Shown here one piece after another: positions 18,709-27,530 of a stretch of DNA of 64,000 nt. Every line of letters begins with the position of its first letter. The first letter of the stretch is position 1. The translations under genes were made by a program, and so were the position numbers. The notes under the pieces were generated by a model. That model saw only the letters and a list, made by a program, of their open reading frames with translations. It searched no databases and was not told the DNA's origin. Origin of the DNA: Cellulophaga baltica (GTDB lineage: Bacteria > Bacteroidota > Bacteroidia > Flavobacteriales > Flavobacteriaceae); assembly GCF_018861125.1 (NCBI RefSeq), contig NZ_JAHKQN010000018.1:62001-126000 (forward strand), given 5' to 3'.

Positions 18709-19920
18709 TTAATCTAACACAACTTCTGAAGCTGGCTGTCTAAATATTAAAAACAAAGTAAGGCCTAATGCTCCACAAACACATAAACCAAAAAACAATG
18801 GCAAAACACTATCAACAACATAATTACCAATAAAAGTAGCTATTGGTATTGAAATTATTGTAGATATAAAACCTGTCATTGCCGCTCCAATTCCTGCAAT
18901 ATGACCAATTGGCTCCATTGCAATAGATCTCATGTTACCAAATATAAATCCGATGCTGAAAAATACTAATGATAAGAATAGCATTAACACTTCAATACTA
19001 GGGTTTTCTTTTCCCCAAAATAAAAACACGTATAATAATGAAACACCTGTAAAATTTAGAAGTGCTATAAATGCTAATTTTCGCATTCCGTAACGCAAAA
19101 CTAATGTTCCGTTTAAAAATGTTGAAACTCCTATTGATATGGCAAGCATTGCAAACAAGTATGGAAACTCTTCTTTTAAACCATATTGTTCTTCAAATAT
19201 ATTCTGTGCAGAACTCAAATAAACCAAAAAAGAACCTGTAACAAAACCAGAAACCATAGTACATGCTAAAGTTTCTTTATGTTTGATTAATTCTTTAAAA
19301 CCACTTATAAAAACAGCTGATTTGAACGGTACTTTATATTCTGGGTGCAGGGTTTCAGGTTGTCTTTTCCAAAACCAAAAAAATAGTATAATCACAAAAG
19401 CAACTTGCCAATAAAATATTGCTCTCCAACCAAAAGCATCTAATATTACTTTACCTATTGCAGGAGCAATTACTGGAACCAAAATAAAGAAGGCAGTAAC
19501 AAATGACATAATTTTCGCCATATAATTACCTTCAAAAGTATCTCTAATAATTGAAATTGAAATTGTTCTAGATGCTGATAAGCCAACACCCTGTAATATA
19601 CGACCAAAAATCATCACCTCTAATGAAGGGGCAATAACACAAATAATACTAGCTACAATAAAGACTGCAAAACCTGTATAAACAATCGGTTTTCTTCCGT
19701 AACTATCAGACATTGGACCGAAAAACAACTGACCAACCCCTAAGCCTAAAAATATCATAGTAACCAACAATTTATTGTCAGTACTATCATGGCTATGAAT
19801 AGACAATCCAATATTTGATAAAGCGGGTAATAAAGCATCTATGGTAAGTGCTACTATAGACATTAAAGATGCCATCAATGCAATAAATTCAAAATTAGGC
19901 TTTGCTTGTTGTTTTTGCAT
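18709..19920 (-). CDS. Bcr/CflA-family multidrug efflux MFS transporter
   Basis: This 403-residue protein has about 12 transmembrane helices and features of the 12-TM drug:H+ antiporters of the Bcr/CflA group: D28 in TIDALLPALSNIG in the first helix, FFGPMSDSYGRKP (loop 2-3 motif A) and GRILQGVGLSASRTISISIIRD. Such proteins export drugs or metabolites such as cysteine or sulfonamides; the substrate here is unknown. It is divergent from the uridine kinase gene. A TATTTTTG element ends only 4 bases before the ATG, so the mRNA may be leaderless or nearly so. Confidence 0.85.
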   Translation of the reverse strand: MQKQQAKPNFEFIALMASLMSIVALTIDALLPALSNIGLSIHSHDSTDNKLLVTMIFLGLGVGQLFFGPMSDSYGRKPIVYTGFAVFIVASIICVIAPSLEVMIFGRILQGVGLSASRTISISIIRDTFEGNYMAKIMSFVTAFFILVPVIAPAIGKVILDAFGWRAIFYWQVAFVIILFFWFWKRQPETLHPEYKVPFKSAVFISGFKELIKHKETLACTMVSGFVTGSFLVYLSSAQNIFEEQYGLKEEFPYLFAMLAISIGVSTFLNGTLVLRYGMRKLAFIALLNFTGVSLLYVFLFWGKENPSIEVLMLFLSLVFFSIGFIFGNMRSIAMEPIGHIAGIGAAMTGFISTIISIPIATFIGNYVVDSVLPLFFGLCVCGALGLTLFLIFRQPASEVVLD

Positions 19921-19924
19921 CAGG

Positions 19925-19932
19925 CAAAAATA
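19925..19932 (-). promoter_or_regulatory. -7 element of the Bcr/CflA gene
   Basis: On the minus strand this reads TATTTTTG and ends 4 bases before the ATG at 19920. Initiation ~7 bases past the element would fall at about the start codon, implying a leaderless transcript. Confidence 0.45.
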
Positions 19933-20045
19933 GACATAAGCTTTTTCTTAACACTAATTAACACCTTCATTTCACATAATATTAACCTATCAAACTCTTT
20001 CTAAATTGTTAATAAATGGCTGTGGTTATTTCTATTTCAAATTCC

Positions 20046-20053
20046 TATTTTTG
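20046..20053 (+). promoter_or_regulatory. -7 element of the udk promoter
   Basis: TATTTTTG matches TAnnTTTG and lies 18 bases before the udk ATG at 20072. The -33 element is not obvious. Confidence 0.5.
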
Positions 20054-20071
20054 TCGAAAAAATAAAAGCAG

Positions 20072-20680
20072 ATGTTGATTATTGGAATTGCGGGTGGTAC
20101 TGGCTGTGGAAAAACTACAGTTGTAAATCAAATTATTGATGAATTACCAAATGAAGAAGTTGCCGTTATCTCTCAAGATTCTTATTACCATGATCTTTCA
20201 CATCTATCAATAGCTGATCGCAGAAAAACAAATTTTGATCACCCTAGTGCTATCGATTTTAAACTTTTAATTGAACATTTACATGAATTAAAGGCTGGAA
20301 AATCAATTTTACAACCTGTATATTCATTTTTAGAGTGTAACCGAACTGATGAAACTGTACCTACACACCCTTGTAAAGTAATGATTGTTGAGGGTATTTT
20401 GATTTTAACAAACCCAGAAATTCGCAAAATGTTTGACATAAAAATTTATGTTCATGCTGATTCTGACGAGCGTTTAATTAGAAGACTAAAAAGAGATGTT
20501 ACTGAACGTGGTTGGGATTTAGACGAAACAATTAGTAAATATCAAACGGTTTTAAAACCTATGCATCTTCAATTTATTGAGCCTTCAAAAGAATATGCTG
20601 ATATTATAATACCTAACAATAAGTACAATACCGTAGCGGTTGAAATTGTAAAGAGTATTATTAACGAAAAACTACTTTAA
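20072..20680 (+). CDS. udk: Uridine kinase
   Basis: Udk phosphorylates uridine and cytidine to UMP and CMP in pyrimidine salvage. The 202-residue protein begins with the Walker A motif IAGGTGCGKTT. Further motifs are SQDSYYHDLSHL, NFDHPSAIDF, VEGILIL and the lid-like RLIRRLKRDVTERG, all typical of uridine kinase rather than phosphoribulokinase. It is followed after 34 bases by the DivIC/FtsB-like gene and the mutase genes, probably in one transcript. Confidence 0.92.
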   Translation: MLIIGIAGGTGCGKTTVVNQIIDELPNEEVAVISQDSYYHDLSHLSIADRRKTNFDHPSAIDFKLLIEHLHELKAGKSILQPVYSFLECNRTDETVPTHPCKVMIVEGILILTNPEIRKMFDIKIYVHADSDERLIRRLKRDVTERGWDLDETISKYQTVLKPMHLQFIEPSKEYADIIIPNNKYNTVAVEIVKSIINEKLL

Positions 20681-20714
20681 TTTTAATTAACTTAGTTGAG
20701 TTAAAAATCATTGT

Positions 20715-21047
20715 ATGAAATACAAAGACCTAAAAAACAAAAAGTGGTTTAGCATTATCACGAATATGTACGTGCTGGTTCTTACGGTTTTTGTCGTCTG
20801 GATGCTATTTTTTGACACAAACTCTTTTCTCATACATTTAGAGCTTAAGAAAGAAATTGATAAATTAGAGAAAACAAAATCTTACTTAAAAGAAGAAATA
20901 GCTAAAGATAAAGTCATAATTGAAAAATTATCAGACAAGGAAGAGCTTCAAAAATTTGCCCGAGAAAACTACTATTTAAAAAAGAAGAACGAGGAAATTT
21001 ATTTAATTGAATATCAAGATAGTATCAAACAAGTAGAAGATGAGTAA
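20715..21047 (+). CDS. FtsB/DivIC-like septum formation initiator
   Basis: This 110-residue protein has a short cytoplasmic N-terminus, one transmembrane helix at ~16-33 (NMYVLVLTVFVVWMLFF), then a coiled coil (~38-75, ELKKEIDKLEKTKSYLKEEI) and an acidic tail. It contains KFARENYYLKKKNEEIYLI, the usual DivIC/FtsB C-terminal pattern. Proteins of this type join the divisome scaffold with FtsL and DivIB/FtsQ. It overlaps the small mutase subunit gene by 8 bases, so translation is probably coupled although the functions differ. Confidence 0.85.
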   Translation: MKYKDLKNKKWFSIITNMYVLVLTVFVVWMLFFDTNSFLIHLELKKEIDKLEKTKSYLKEEIAKDKVIIEKLSDKEELQKFARENYYLKKKNEEIYLIEYQDSIKQVEDE

Positions 21048-22404
21048 TCAAAACCTTTTCAACGAATTTTCAGAAGTATCTCCTAAACAATGGAAACAGA
21101 AAATTCAGTTTGATTTAAAAGGTGATGATTATAATGAAAAATTAGTTTGGGAGTCTCCTGAAGGCATAAAAGTAAAACCATTTTATACCGTTGAAGATCT
21201 TGAAGAAATTCCGTTTTCACAAGTACAGATAAATACTTGGCACATTGCACAAACAATTTTCGTAAGCAATGCAGAAAGAGCAAACTTAAAAGCCTTAACT
21301 ATTTTAAAAAAAGGAATTGAAAGTCTAATCTTCATCATTCCTACTAATGAAGTAGATTGCTCAATTCTTTTAAAAAACATTGATTTACAAACCGTAAATA
21401 TTCATTTCGAATTTCAATTTTTAGCTTCAGAATACATTAAGAAACTTTACGAAATTGAAAAAGAACACAAAGCATGCTTCTATTATAATTTTGATATTAT
21501 AAACCACTTAGCAAAAAGTGGAAATTGGTATCATAATCAAGAAACTGATTTTAAATTATTCTCAGAAATTGTTGCACACTGCAATAACATAACTATTGAC
21601 GCTTCAAATTATCAAAACTCCGGTGCCAATATTACACAACAACTAGCATACACATTAGCACACGCCAACGAATATTTAAATAGAATACCTGAATCTCGTT
21701 TAACAGAAATTAAATTCAATTTTAAAATAGCCGTTGGTTCAAATTACTTTTTTGAAATTGCTAAAATTAAAGCCTTAAGACTACTTTGGACTTCTTTAGC
21801 TCCAGAATACAATTGTAATACCAACTGTCACATTATTTCAATACCTTCCAGAAGAAACAAAACAATTTACGATTGCAATAGTAACATGTTACGCACAACA
21901 ACAGAATGTATGTCTGCCATTTTAGGAGGTACGAACACAATCTGTAATTTACCGTATGATGCTATTTATCATAAAAACAATGATTTTGCTGAACAAATTG
22001 CTCGCAATCAGTTATTATTATTAAAAGAAGAAAGTTATTTTGATAAAACCACTAATGCTTCAGATGGTTCTTATTATATAACTTCAATAACAAATCAACT
22101 AGCAGAAAAGGCTTTAGAATTATTCAAACTTTTAGAAAAAAGTGGTGGTTTTTTATCTCAATTAAAAAACCATGCTATTCAGAAAAAAATAAAAGAGAGT
22201 GCTAAAAAAGAGCAAGAACTTTTTAACACTCAAAATGAAGTTCTAATAGGTATTAATAAATACGCATCACCATTAGATAAAATGAAAGATGCCATTGAAA
22301 TTTATCCATTTACAAAAAACAAACCAAGAAAATCAATACTTGAACCTATTATTGAATCTCGATTAGCTGAAGAAATCGAACAAAAAAGATTGGATGATGA
22401 ATAG
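21040..22404 (+). CDS. mutA: Methylmalonyl-CoA mutase, small (beta) subunit
   Basis: The 454 residues match the TIM-barrel part of the non-catalytic MCM small subunit, including YNFDIINHLAKSGNWYHN, ALRLLWTSLAPEY and the barrel-end segment TTECMSAILGGTNTICNLPYDA. The C-terminal degenerate cobalamin-like domain of the actinobacterial protein (~620 residues) is absent. The beta subunit stabilises the alpha chain in interconversion of methylmalonyl-CoA and succinyl-CoA. It overlaps the DivIC/FtsB-like gene by 8 bases upstream and the large subunit gene by 11 bases downstream. Confidence 0.85.
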   Translation: MSNQNLFNEFSEVSPKQWKQKIQFDLKGDDYNEKLVWESPEGIKVKPFYTVEDLEEIPFSQVQINTWHIAQTIFVSNAERANLKALTILKKGIESLIFIIPTNEVDCSILLKNIDLQTVNIHFEFQFLASEYIKKLYEIEKEHKACFYYNFDIINHLAKSGNWYHNQETDFKLFSEIVAHCNNITIDASNYQNSGANITQQLAYTLAHANEYLNRIPESRLTEIKFNFKIAVGSNYFFEIAKIKALRLLWTSLAPEYNCNTNCHIISIPSRRNKTIYDCNSNMLRTTTECMSAILGGTNTICNLPYDAIYHKNNDFAEQIARNQLLLLKEESYFDKTTNASDGSYYITSITNQLAEKALELFKLLEKSGGFLSQLKNHAIQKKIKESAKKEQELFNTQNEVLIGINKYASPLDKMKDAIEIYPFTKNKPRKSILEPIIESRLAEEIEQKRLDDE

Positions 22405-24037
22405 AAAAGACATTCAACATATCACTTTAAAGCCAGCTATTGATAAAGTAGACGATGAAGAAATAAATTCTTTTGAAACTGCAGAAGACATTACTATAAA
22501 ATCCATTTACAAAAAAGAGGATATTAAAAATCTTAAGCATACCAAATTTGCTGCCGGAATCCCTCCTTTTTTAAGAGGGCCATATGCTACAATGTACACT
22601 AAAAAACCATGGACTATTCGGCAATATGCTAGTTTTTCAACAGCCGAAGAAAGTAATTCTCTTTACAAACGAAATCTAAATTCTGAAAAAAATGGACTTT
22701 CAGTAGCTTTTAATTTAACTACCCATAGCGGTTATGATGGTGATCATGAGCGTATAATTGGTGAGGTTAATAAAACCAGTGTTACTATTAACACCGTTGA
22801 GGATATGAAAATTTTATTTGATAGAATTCCCTTAGATCAAATTTCGATTTTAATGACTATTAATGGTGCTATTTTACCTATTCTAGCGTTTTTTATTGTA
22901 GCTGCAGAAGAAAAAGGTATATCACAAAAACAATTATCAGGTACAATACAAAATGATATTTTAAAAGAATTTATGGTGCGTAATGACTACACATACCCAC
23001 CAACAGCTTCCATGCAAATTATTGCTGGCATTTTAAAATACACCAGTACAAACATGCCAAAATTTAATAGAATAAGTATTTCTGGTTGCCACATACTAGA
23101 AGCTGGCGGAACAACCGAAATTGAACTAGCATATACCCTTGCTGATGGAATTGAATTTTTAAGAGAAGTAAAAAAAGCTGGCTTAACAGTTGATGACATT
23201 GCCCCTCACCTATGTTTCTTTTTCAGGATTGGAATGAATCATTTTATGGAAATTGCAAAATTAAGAGCAGCGAGAATGCTATGGACCAAACTTGTAAAAC
23301 AATTTAATCCTAAAAATGAAAAATCTTTAAAACTTAGAACTCATTGTCAAACCACTGGTTGGAGTTTAATTGAGCAAAACTCATTTAATAATGTTTCTCG
23401 AACAACTATTGAAGCCATGGCGGCCGTTTTAGGGGGCACACAAAGTTTACACACCAAAGCCTTAAATAAAAAAATAGCAAAACCAACCAATTTTTCTGCT
23501 AGAATTGCTAGAAACGCACAACTTTATATTGCCGAAGAAACAAAGCTTACCAAAACCGTTGACCCTTGGGCAGGTAGTTATTATGTAGAATCGTTAACTC
23601 ATGAAATTTCACAAAAAGCATGGGAATTAATTGAAGAAATTGAAGAGTTAGGTGGCATGACAAAAGCTATTGAAGCGGGTATACCAAAAATGCGCATTGA
23701 AGAAGCCATTACAAAAAAACAAGCCCGAATAGTTACTGACCGTGACAAAATAATTGATGTAAATTGTTATCAACTTGAAAAAAAAGAGCCTTTAAATATT
23801 TTAGAAATCGAAAATAAAGAGGCTCACAAACAACACTTAGATAGTTCAAAGAAATTAACCTCAGAAAGAAATCAAGAAAAAGTAGCGGATACCTTGAAAC
23901 AATTAAGGACTACCGCCGAAGAAATTCAAAAAACAATTCAACCAAATAAAAATTTGCTAGCATTAGCTATTGAAGCCGCTAGAGCTAGAGCTACTTTAAG
24001 TGAAATTAGTAATGCTATAGAAGTAATTAGTTTTTAA
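22394..24037 (+). CDS. Methylmalonyl-CoA mutase, large chain lacking the B12-binding domain
   Basis: The 547-residue protein matches the catalytic TIM barrel of the MCM large subunit: PWTIRQYASFSTAEESN, GTIQNDILKEFMVRN (Arg for the substrate carboxylate), SISGCHILEAGG (active-site His), and KLRAARMLWTKLV. It stops at about residue 547 (ATLSEISNAIEVISF), where canonical ~710-residue chains continue into the DxHxxG cobalamin domain. The following 424 bases contain no remnant of it. Several normally constant positions differ: NLTTHSGYD for NLPTHRGYD, SGCH for SGYH, FFFRIGMN for FFWGIGMN. It could work with a separately encoded B12 protein, as split mutases do, or be a divergent or declining mutase. 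The family is sure; the exact substrate is less so. Confidence 0.8.
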   Translation: MMNRKDIQHITLKPAIDKVDDEEINSFETAEDITIKSIYKKEDIKNLKHTKFAAGIPPFLRGPYATMYTKKPWTIRQYASFSTAEESNSLYKRNLNSEKNGLSVAFNLTTHSGYDGDHERIIGEVNKTSVTINTVEDMKILFDRIPLDQISILMTINGAILPILAFFIVAAEEKGISQKQLSGTIQNDILKEFMVRNDYTYPPTASMQIIAGILKYTSTNMPKFNRISISGCHILEAGGTTEIELAYTLADGIEFLREVKKAGLTVDDIAPHLCFFFRIGMNHFMEIAKLRAARMLWTKLVKQFNPKNEKSLKLRTHCQTTGWSLIEQNSFNNVSRTTIEAMAAVLGGTQSLHTKALNKKIAKPTNFSARIARNAQLYIAEETKLTKTVDPWAGSYYVESLTHEISQKAWELIEEIEELGGMTKAIEAGIPKMRIEEAITKKQARIVTDRDKIIDVNCYQLEKKEPLNILEIENKEAHKQHLDSSKKLTSERNQEKVADTLKQLRTTAEEIQKTIQPNKNLLALAIEAARARATLSEISNAIEVISF

Positions 24038-24117
24038 GATAAAAATACTCATTTTAATTCATTAATCTAAACTGAAAAATAACATTCAGTTAAGCTAAAA
24101 ATTTAGGTGTCCTAAAT

Positions 24118-24141
24118 AATATCTAATATATATTAGATATT
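24118..24141. repeat. Perfect 24-base palindrome
   Basis: AATATCTAATAT and its exact complement ATATTAGATATT meet without a spacer. It directly adjoins a second inverted repeat at 24101-24117 (ATTTAGG-tgt-CCTAAAT) and a third at 24143-24158 (ATTGTTT-tt-AAACAAT). Confidence 0.6.
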
Positions 24142-24331
24142 CATTGTTTTTAAACAATAATCACTACCAATTTGTTTATTACCTTCTTAGCTGAAATAAA
24201 AATAATAATTGAAAAAATATTTAGTGGGTTGCAAACTGAGTAATTATACCACAAAGCTATCAATTCATAATTGATATTGTAGCCGTAATTATTTTCGATT
24301 TAAGAATTAAAAAACATATTGTTCATATTTT

Positions 24332-24351
24332 ATCTTGTTTATAAACAAGAT
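24332..24351. repeat. Perfect 20-base palindrome
   Basis: ATCTTGTTTATAAACAAGAT is self-complementary over all 20 bases, 111 bases upstream of the parA ATG. It is a candidate binding site for a dimeric regulator. Confidence 0.55.
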
Positions 24352-24431
24352 TTTAACCAACTTTAACCGGTCTGTGTTGATTTATTCACGAACTGTTAAC
24401 AAAATACATTTTATAGAATTGTAAATAATCG

Positions 24432-24439
24432 TATTTTTA
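24432..24439 (+). promoter_or_regulatory. Possible -7 element of parA
   Basis: TATTTTTA matches TAnnTTTG except for the last base and lies 22 bases before the parA ATG. A similar TATTTTTA precedes the large amidohydrolase gene at 46931-46938. Confidence 0.35.
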
Positions 24440-24461
24440 CCATCAAACTTACTTACAAAAT

Positions 24462-25235
24462 ATGGGCAAAATTATAGCCGTAGCTAATCAAAAAGGTGGT
24501 GTAGGTAAAACTACCTCCACTGTAAACCTTGCCGCTTCCCTAGGCGTGCTAGAAAAAAAGGTTTTATTAATAGACGCTGACCCCCAAGCAAATGCTACAT
24601 CTGGTCTTGGAATTGATGTGGATAGTATTGAAGTTGGAACATATCAGCTTTTAGAACATACTAAAACTGCAGAGGAAATTATCATTAAAACAACATCCCC
24701 AAATGTTGACCTAATCCCTGCACATATCGATCTTGTTGCTATTGAGATTGAATTAGTAGATAAAGATCAAAGAGAGTATATGCTTAAAAAAAGCATTGCT
24801 CCACTTAAAGAAAAATACGATTATATTTTAATTGACTGTGCACCTTCATTAGGTTTATTAACATTAAATGCCCTTACCGCATCTGACTCTGTTATAATAC
24901 CTATACAATGTGAGTATTTTGCTCTTGAAGGTTTAGGTAAATTATTAAATACTATCAAAAGTGTACAGCGTATTCACAATTCTGAGTTAGATATTGAAGG
25001 AATGTTATTAACAATGTACGATTCTAGATTACGACTTTCAAACCAAGTGGTTGAAGAAGTTCGTAAACATTTTAGTGAAATGGTTTTTGATACCATTATT
25101 CAAAGAAATGTAAGGTTAAGTGAAGCTCCTAGTTATGGTGAAAGTATCATTAAATATGATGCTAGTAGTAAGGGAGCTGAAAATTACCTTAACCTAGCAC
25201 ATGAAGTATTAAAAAAAAATAAGGAAACAGCATAA
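24462..25235 (+). CDS. parA: Chromosome partitioning ATPase ParA/Soj
   Basis: ParA is a DNA-binding ATPase that moves ParB-parS complexes apart before division. The 257-residue protein has the deviant Walker A motif KGGVGKTT at 10-17 with the preceding signature lysine, then LIDADPQANATSGLG (Walker A') and ILIDCAPSLGLLTLNAL (Walker B). There is no N-terminal helix-turn-helix, so it is the chromosomal Soj type. It is followed 3 bases later by parB. The order parA-parB-DUF5683-dapB-lepB-wbqC is a common flavobacterial block. Confidence 0.94.
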   Translation: MGKIIAVANQKGGVGKTTSTVNLAASLGVLEKKVLLIDADPQANATSGLGIDVDSIEVGTYQLLEHTKTAEEIIIKTTSPNVDLIPAHIDLVAIEIELVDKDQREYMLKKSIAPLKEKYDYILIDCAPSLGLLTLNALTASDSVIIPIQCEYFALEGLGKLLNTIKSVQRIHNSELDIEGMLLTMYDSRLRLSNQVVEEVRKHFSEMVFDTIIQRNVRLSEAPSYGESIIKYDASSKGAENYLNLAHEVLKKNKETA

Positions 25236-25238
25236 TAA

Positions 25239-26144
25239 ATGGCGAAAGCAACACATAAGCAAGCGTTAGGAAGAGGGTTATCTGCTTTATTAAAAGATCC
25301 TGATAATGATATAAAAACAGTATCAGATAAAAATGCAGATAAAGTGGTTGGCAATATCGTAGAACTAGATTTAGTTGCTATAGAAGTTAACCCTTTTCAA
25401 CCACGTTCTAACTTTAATGATGATGCGTTAAGTGAACTAGCATCATCTATTAAAGAGTTAGGTGTTATACAGCCTATTACTGTTCGTAAATTAGATTTTA
25501 ACAAATATCAATTAGTATCGGGTGAACGTAGGTTTAGAGCATCAAAACTAATAGGCTTACAAACAATACCTGCCTATATTCGTATTGCAAACGATCAAGA
25601 ATCATTAGAAATGGCTTTGGTAGAAAATATCCAAAGGCAAGATTTAGATCCTATAGAAATTGCATTGTCATACCAGCGTTTGATTGACGAAATTCAACTC
25701 ACGCAAGAAAAAATGAGTGAACGCGTTGGTAAAAAACGTTCTACTATTACTAATTATTTACGTTTACTTCGCTTAGACCCAATTGTACAAACAGGAATCA
25801 GAGATGGTTTTTTGAGTATGGGGCATGGTAGAGCACTTGTAAACATTGAAAAAAAGAGTGATCAAATTTCGTTATACGAAAAAATTATAACAGACAGTTT
25901 ATCTGTAAGAGAAACAGAAAAAGCGGTTAAAGAATTTCAGAATCCGACCACCAATAAAAAAGAACCAAATAATAAGGTTGTATCAAATCCTGCTTTTGTA
26001 GAGAATAGTATTAAAGATTTTAATAAATTTTTATCTACTAAAATTGAAGCTAAAGCTAGTGTAAAAGGAAAAGGAAAACTAGTAATTCCTTTCCACTCAA
26101 AAGAGGACTTTGATCGAATTAAAAAATTAATTCTTGGTGAATAA
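25239..26144 (+). CDS. parB: Chromosome partitioning protein ParB/Spo0J
   Basis: ParB binds parS sites and spreads by CTP-dependent clamp formation. The 301-residue protein has the N-terminal ParA-stimulating segment (ALGRGLSALLKD), the ParB/Srx CTP-binding fold with VSGERRFRASK and ENIQRQDLDPIEIA, a helix-turn-helix (KKRSTITNYLRLLRLDP) and a C-terminal dimerisation region. I looked for a CACGTG-centred parS and found no convincing copy in the window. Its 3' end overlaps the DUF5683 gene start by a few bases. Confidence 0.93.
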   Translation: MAKATHKQALGRGLSALLKDPDNDIKTVSDKNADKVVGNIVELDLVAIEVNPFQPRSNFNDDALSELASSIKELGVIQPITVRKLDFNKYQLVSGERRFRASKLIGLQTIPAYIRIANDQESLEMALVENIQRQDLDPIEIALSYQRLIDEIQLTQEKMSERVGKKRSTITNYLRLLRLDPIVQTGIRDGFLSMGHGRALVNIEKKSDQISLYEKIITDSLSVRETEKAVKEFQNPTTNKKEPNNKVVSNPAFVENSIKDFNKFLSTKIEAKASVKGKGKLVIPFHSKEDFDRIKKLILGE

Positions 26145-26802
26145 AAAATCGTATTTATTAGTATTTTTCTTTGTAATATCTTTCTTGACTTTTGCTCAAG
26201 AAAATGAGGAAGAAAAAGTAATTCAAAAAGATCAGCAATTAGATTCCATTCAAGGCAATTTTAGAAGCCAAGGAATTATGATTGAAGATTCTATTTTTGT
26301 AAAACAAAAAACAATCAATCCCTTATCTCCGGCAAAAGCCGCTTTTTATTCTGCAGTAATCCCTGGTTTAGGACAAGCTTATAATAAAAGCTACTGGAAA
26401 ATACCTATAGTAATCGCTGCATTAGGCACGAGTATCTATGCCTATGACTACAACAATAAACTCTACCAAAGATTTAGAACTGCATACAAAAGACGATTAG
26501 CTGGTTTTACAGATGATGAGTTTTATGATTTAGCACCATTTAGTGACGAAGAATTAACTGAACCAGAGTATTCGACTGATGCATTACAGAGTTCTCAGGA
26601 AAAATATCAAGAAGACAGAGATTTGATGCTCTTGGTTACTATTGGTATTTACGTTCTTAATATAATTGATGCAAATGTTGATGCGCATCTAAAACAATTC
26701 AACGTAGATGATAATCTGAGTGTGGAGTTTCAACCCTACTTAAATTATGATCAAGTCACCTCCGGAAAAAATATCGGAATGGCTCTAACTTTAAAATTTT
26801 AA
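26134..26802 (+). CDS. DUF5683-family membrane protein
   Basis: The 222-residue protein starts with a signal-peptide-like segment (SYLLVFFFVISFLTFAQ) and has a conserved PAKAAFYSAVIPGLGQAYN block followed by a transmembrane helix, typical of DUF5683. A second hydrophobic helix (LLVTIGIYVLNIIDANVDAH) lies near residue 170. The function is unknown. The start is TTG (26134) or the adjacent GTG (26137); both overlap the end of parB, so it is co-translated with parB. dapB follows after 2 bases. Confidence 0.78.
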   Translation: MVNKKSYLLVFFFVISFLTFAQENEEEKVIQKDQQLDSIQGNFRSQGIMIEDSIFVKQKTINPLSPAKAAFYSAVIPGLGQAYNKSYWKIPIVIAALGTSIYAYDYNNKLYQRFRTAYKRRLAGFTDDEFYDLAPFSDEELTEPEYSTDALQSSQEKYQEDRDLMLLVTIGIYVLNIIDANVDAHLKQFNVDDNLSVEFQPYLNYDQVTSGKNIGMALTLKF

Positions 26803-26804
26803 TA

Positions 26805-27509
26805 ATGAATATTGCTCTTTTTGGATATGGTAGAATGGGAAAAATGATTGAAGAAATCTCCCTAAAAAGAAACCATACAATAGTAGCCAAGATAGATAAG
26901 AACAGCACTGATATTGATTTTTCTACTATTGATGTTGCTATTGATTTTAGTCAGCCAGACGCTGCGTTTAACAATATAAAAATGTGTTTAGAGAATAATA
27001 CACCAATTATATCTGGTACTACAGGCTGGTTAGATAAGTATGAAGATGCTATTGTTTTATGTAATGAGAATAATGGTGCTTTTATTTACGCATCAAACTT
27101 TAGCCTAGGTGTAAATTTATTTTTTGAATTAAATGAATACTTAGCCAAAATGATGTCTAACTTAAGAGACTACAATGTTACTTTAGAAGAAATTCATCAT
27201 ACTAAAAAATTAGACGCTCCAAGCGGAACAGCAATTACTTTAGCCGAAGGTGTTATAAAAAACACTGGTTATACTGGCTGGGAGCTTGACAAAATCACAA
27301 AAGAGCACTCTTTACCAATTAAAGCGGTAAGAGAAGCTGATGTGCCAGGAACACATAGCGTAAATTACAATAGTGATGTTGATAGTATCGAGATTAAACA
27401 CACTGCAAACAACAGAGAAGGTTTTGCTCTAGGCGCAGTAATTGCGGCTGAATGGATTATTGGCAAACATGGTGTTTTTAACATGAAAGACGTTTTACAC
27501 CTTCAATAA
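26805..27509 (+). CDS. dapB: 4-hydroxy-tetrahydrodipicolinate reductase
   Basis: DapB reduces 4-hydroxy-tetrahydrodipicolinate with NAD(P)H in lysine and diaminopimelate synthesis. The 234-residue protein has a Rossmann start (IALFGYGRMGKMIEE), VAIDFSQPDAAF, SGTTGW, and the catalytic region EEIHHTKKLDAPSGTA. It is slightly shorter than the ~270-residue enterobacterial enzyme, as usual in Bacteroidota. It lies in the parA-to-lepB run, 21 bases before lepB. Confidence 0.93.
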   Translation: MNIALFGYGRMGKMIEEISLKRNHTIVAKIDKNSTDIDFSTIDVAIDFSQPDAAFNNIKMCLENNTPIISGTTGWLDKYEDAIVLCNENNGAFIYASNFSLGVNLFFELNEYLAKMMSNLRDYNVTLEEIHHTKKLDAPSGTAITLAEGVIKNTGYTGWELDKITKEHSLPIKAVREADVPGTHSVNYNSDVDSIEIKHTANNREGFALGAVIAAEWIIGKHGVFNMKDVLHLQ

Positions 27510-27530
27510 AAACTATAAAAACAAAACAAA

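Larger units (their letters stand above)
24038..24461. other. Palindrome-rich intergenic region upstream of parAB
   Basis: This 424-base, very AT-rich spacer has no open frame of note but at least six inverted repeats: 24070-24091, 24101-24117, 24118-24141, 24143-24158, 24258-24276 and 24332-24351. A near-match to a DnaA box (TTATTCACG, 24382-24390) and a TATTTTTA -7-like element (24432-24439) lie closer to parA. It holds the parA promoter. An origin or centromere role is possible but unproven. Confidence 0.5.

Noticed and set aside
24382-24390. DnaA box TTATTCACG as proof of a replication origin
   Set aside because: Only one copy with one mismatch was seen, and dnaA/dnaN are not in the window. 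It is mentioned only as weak support.
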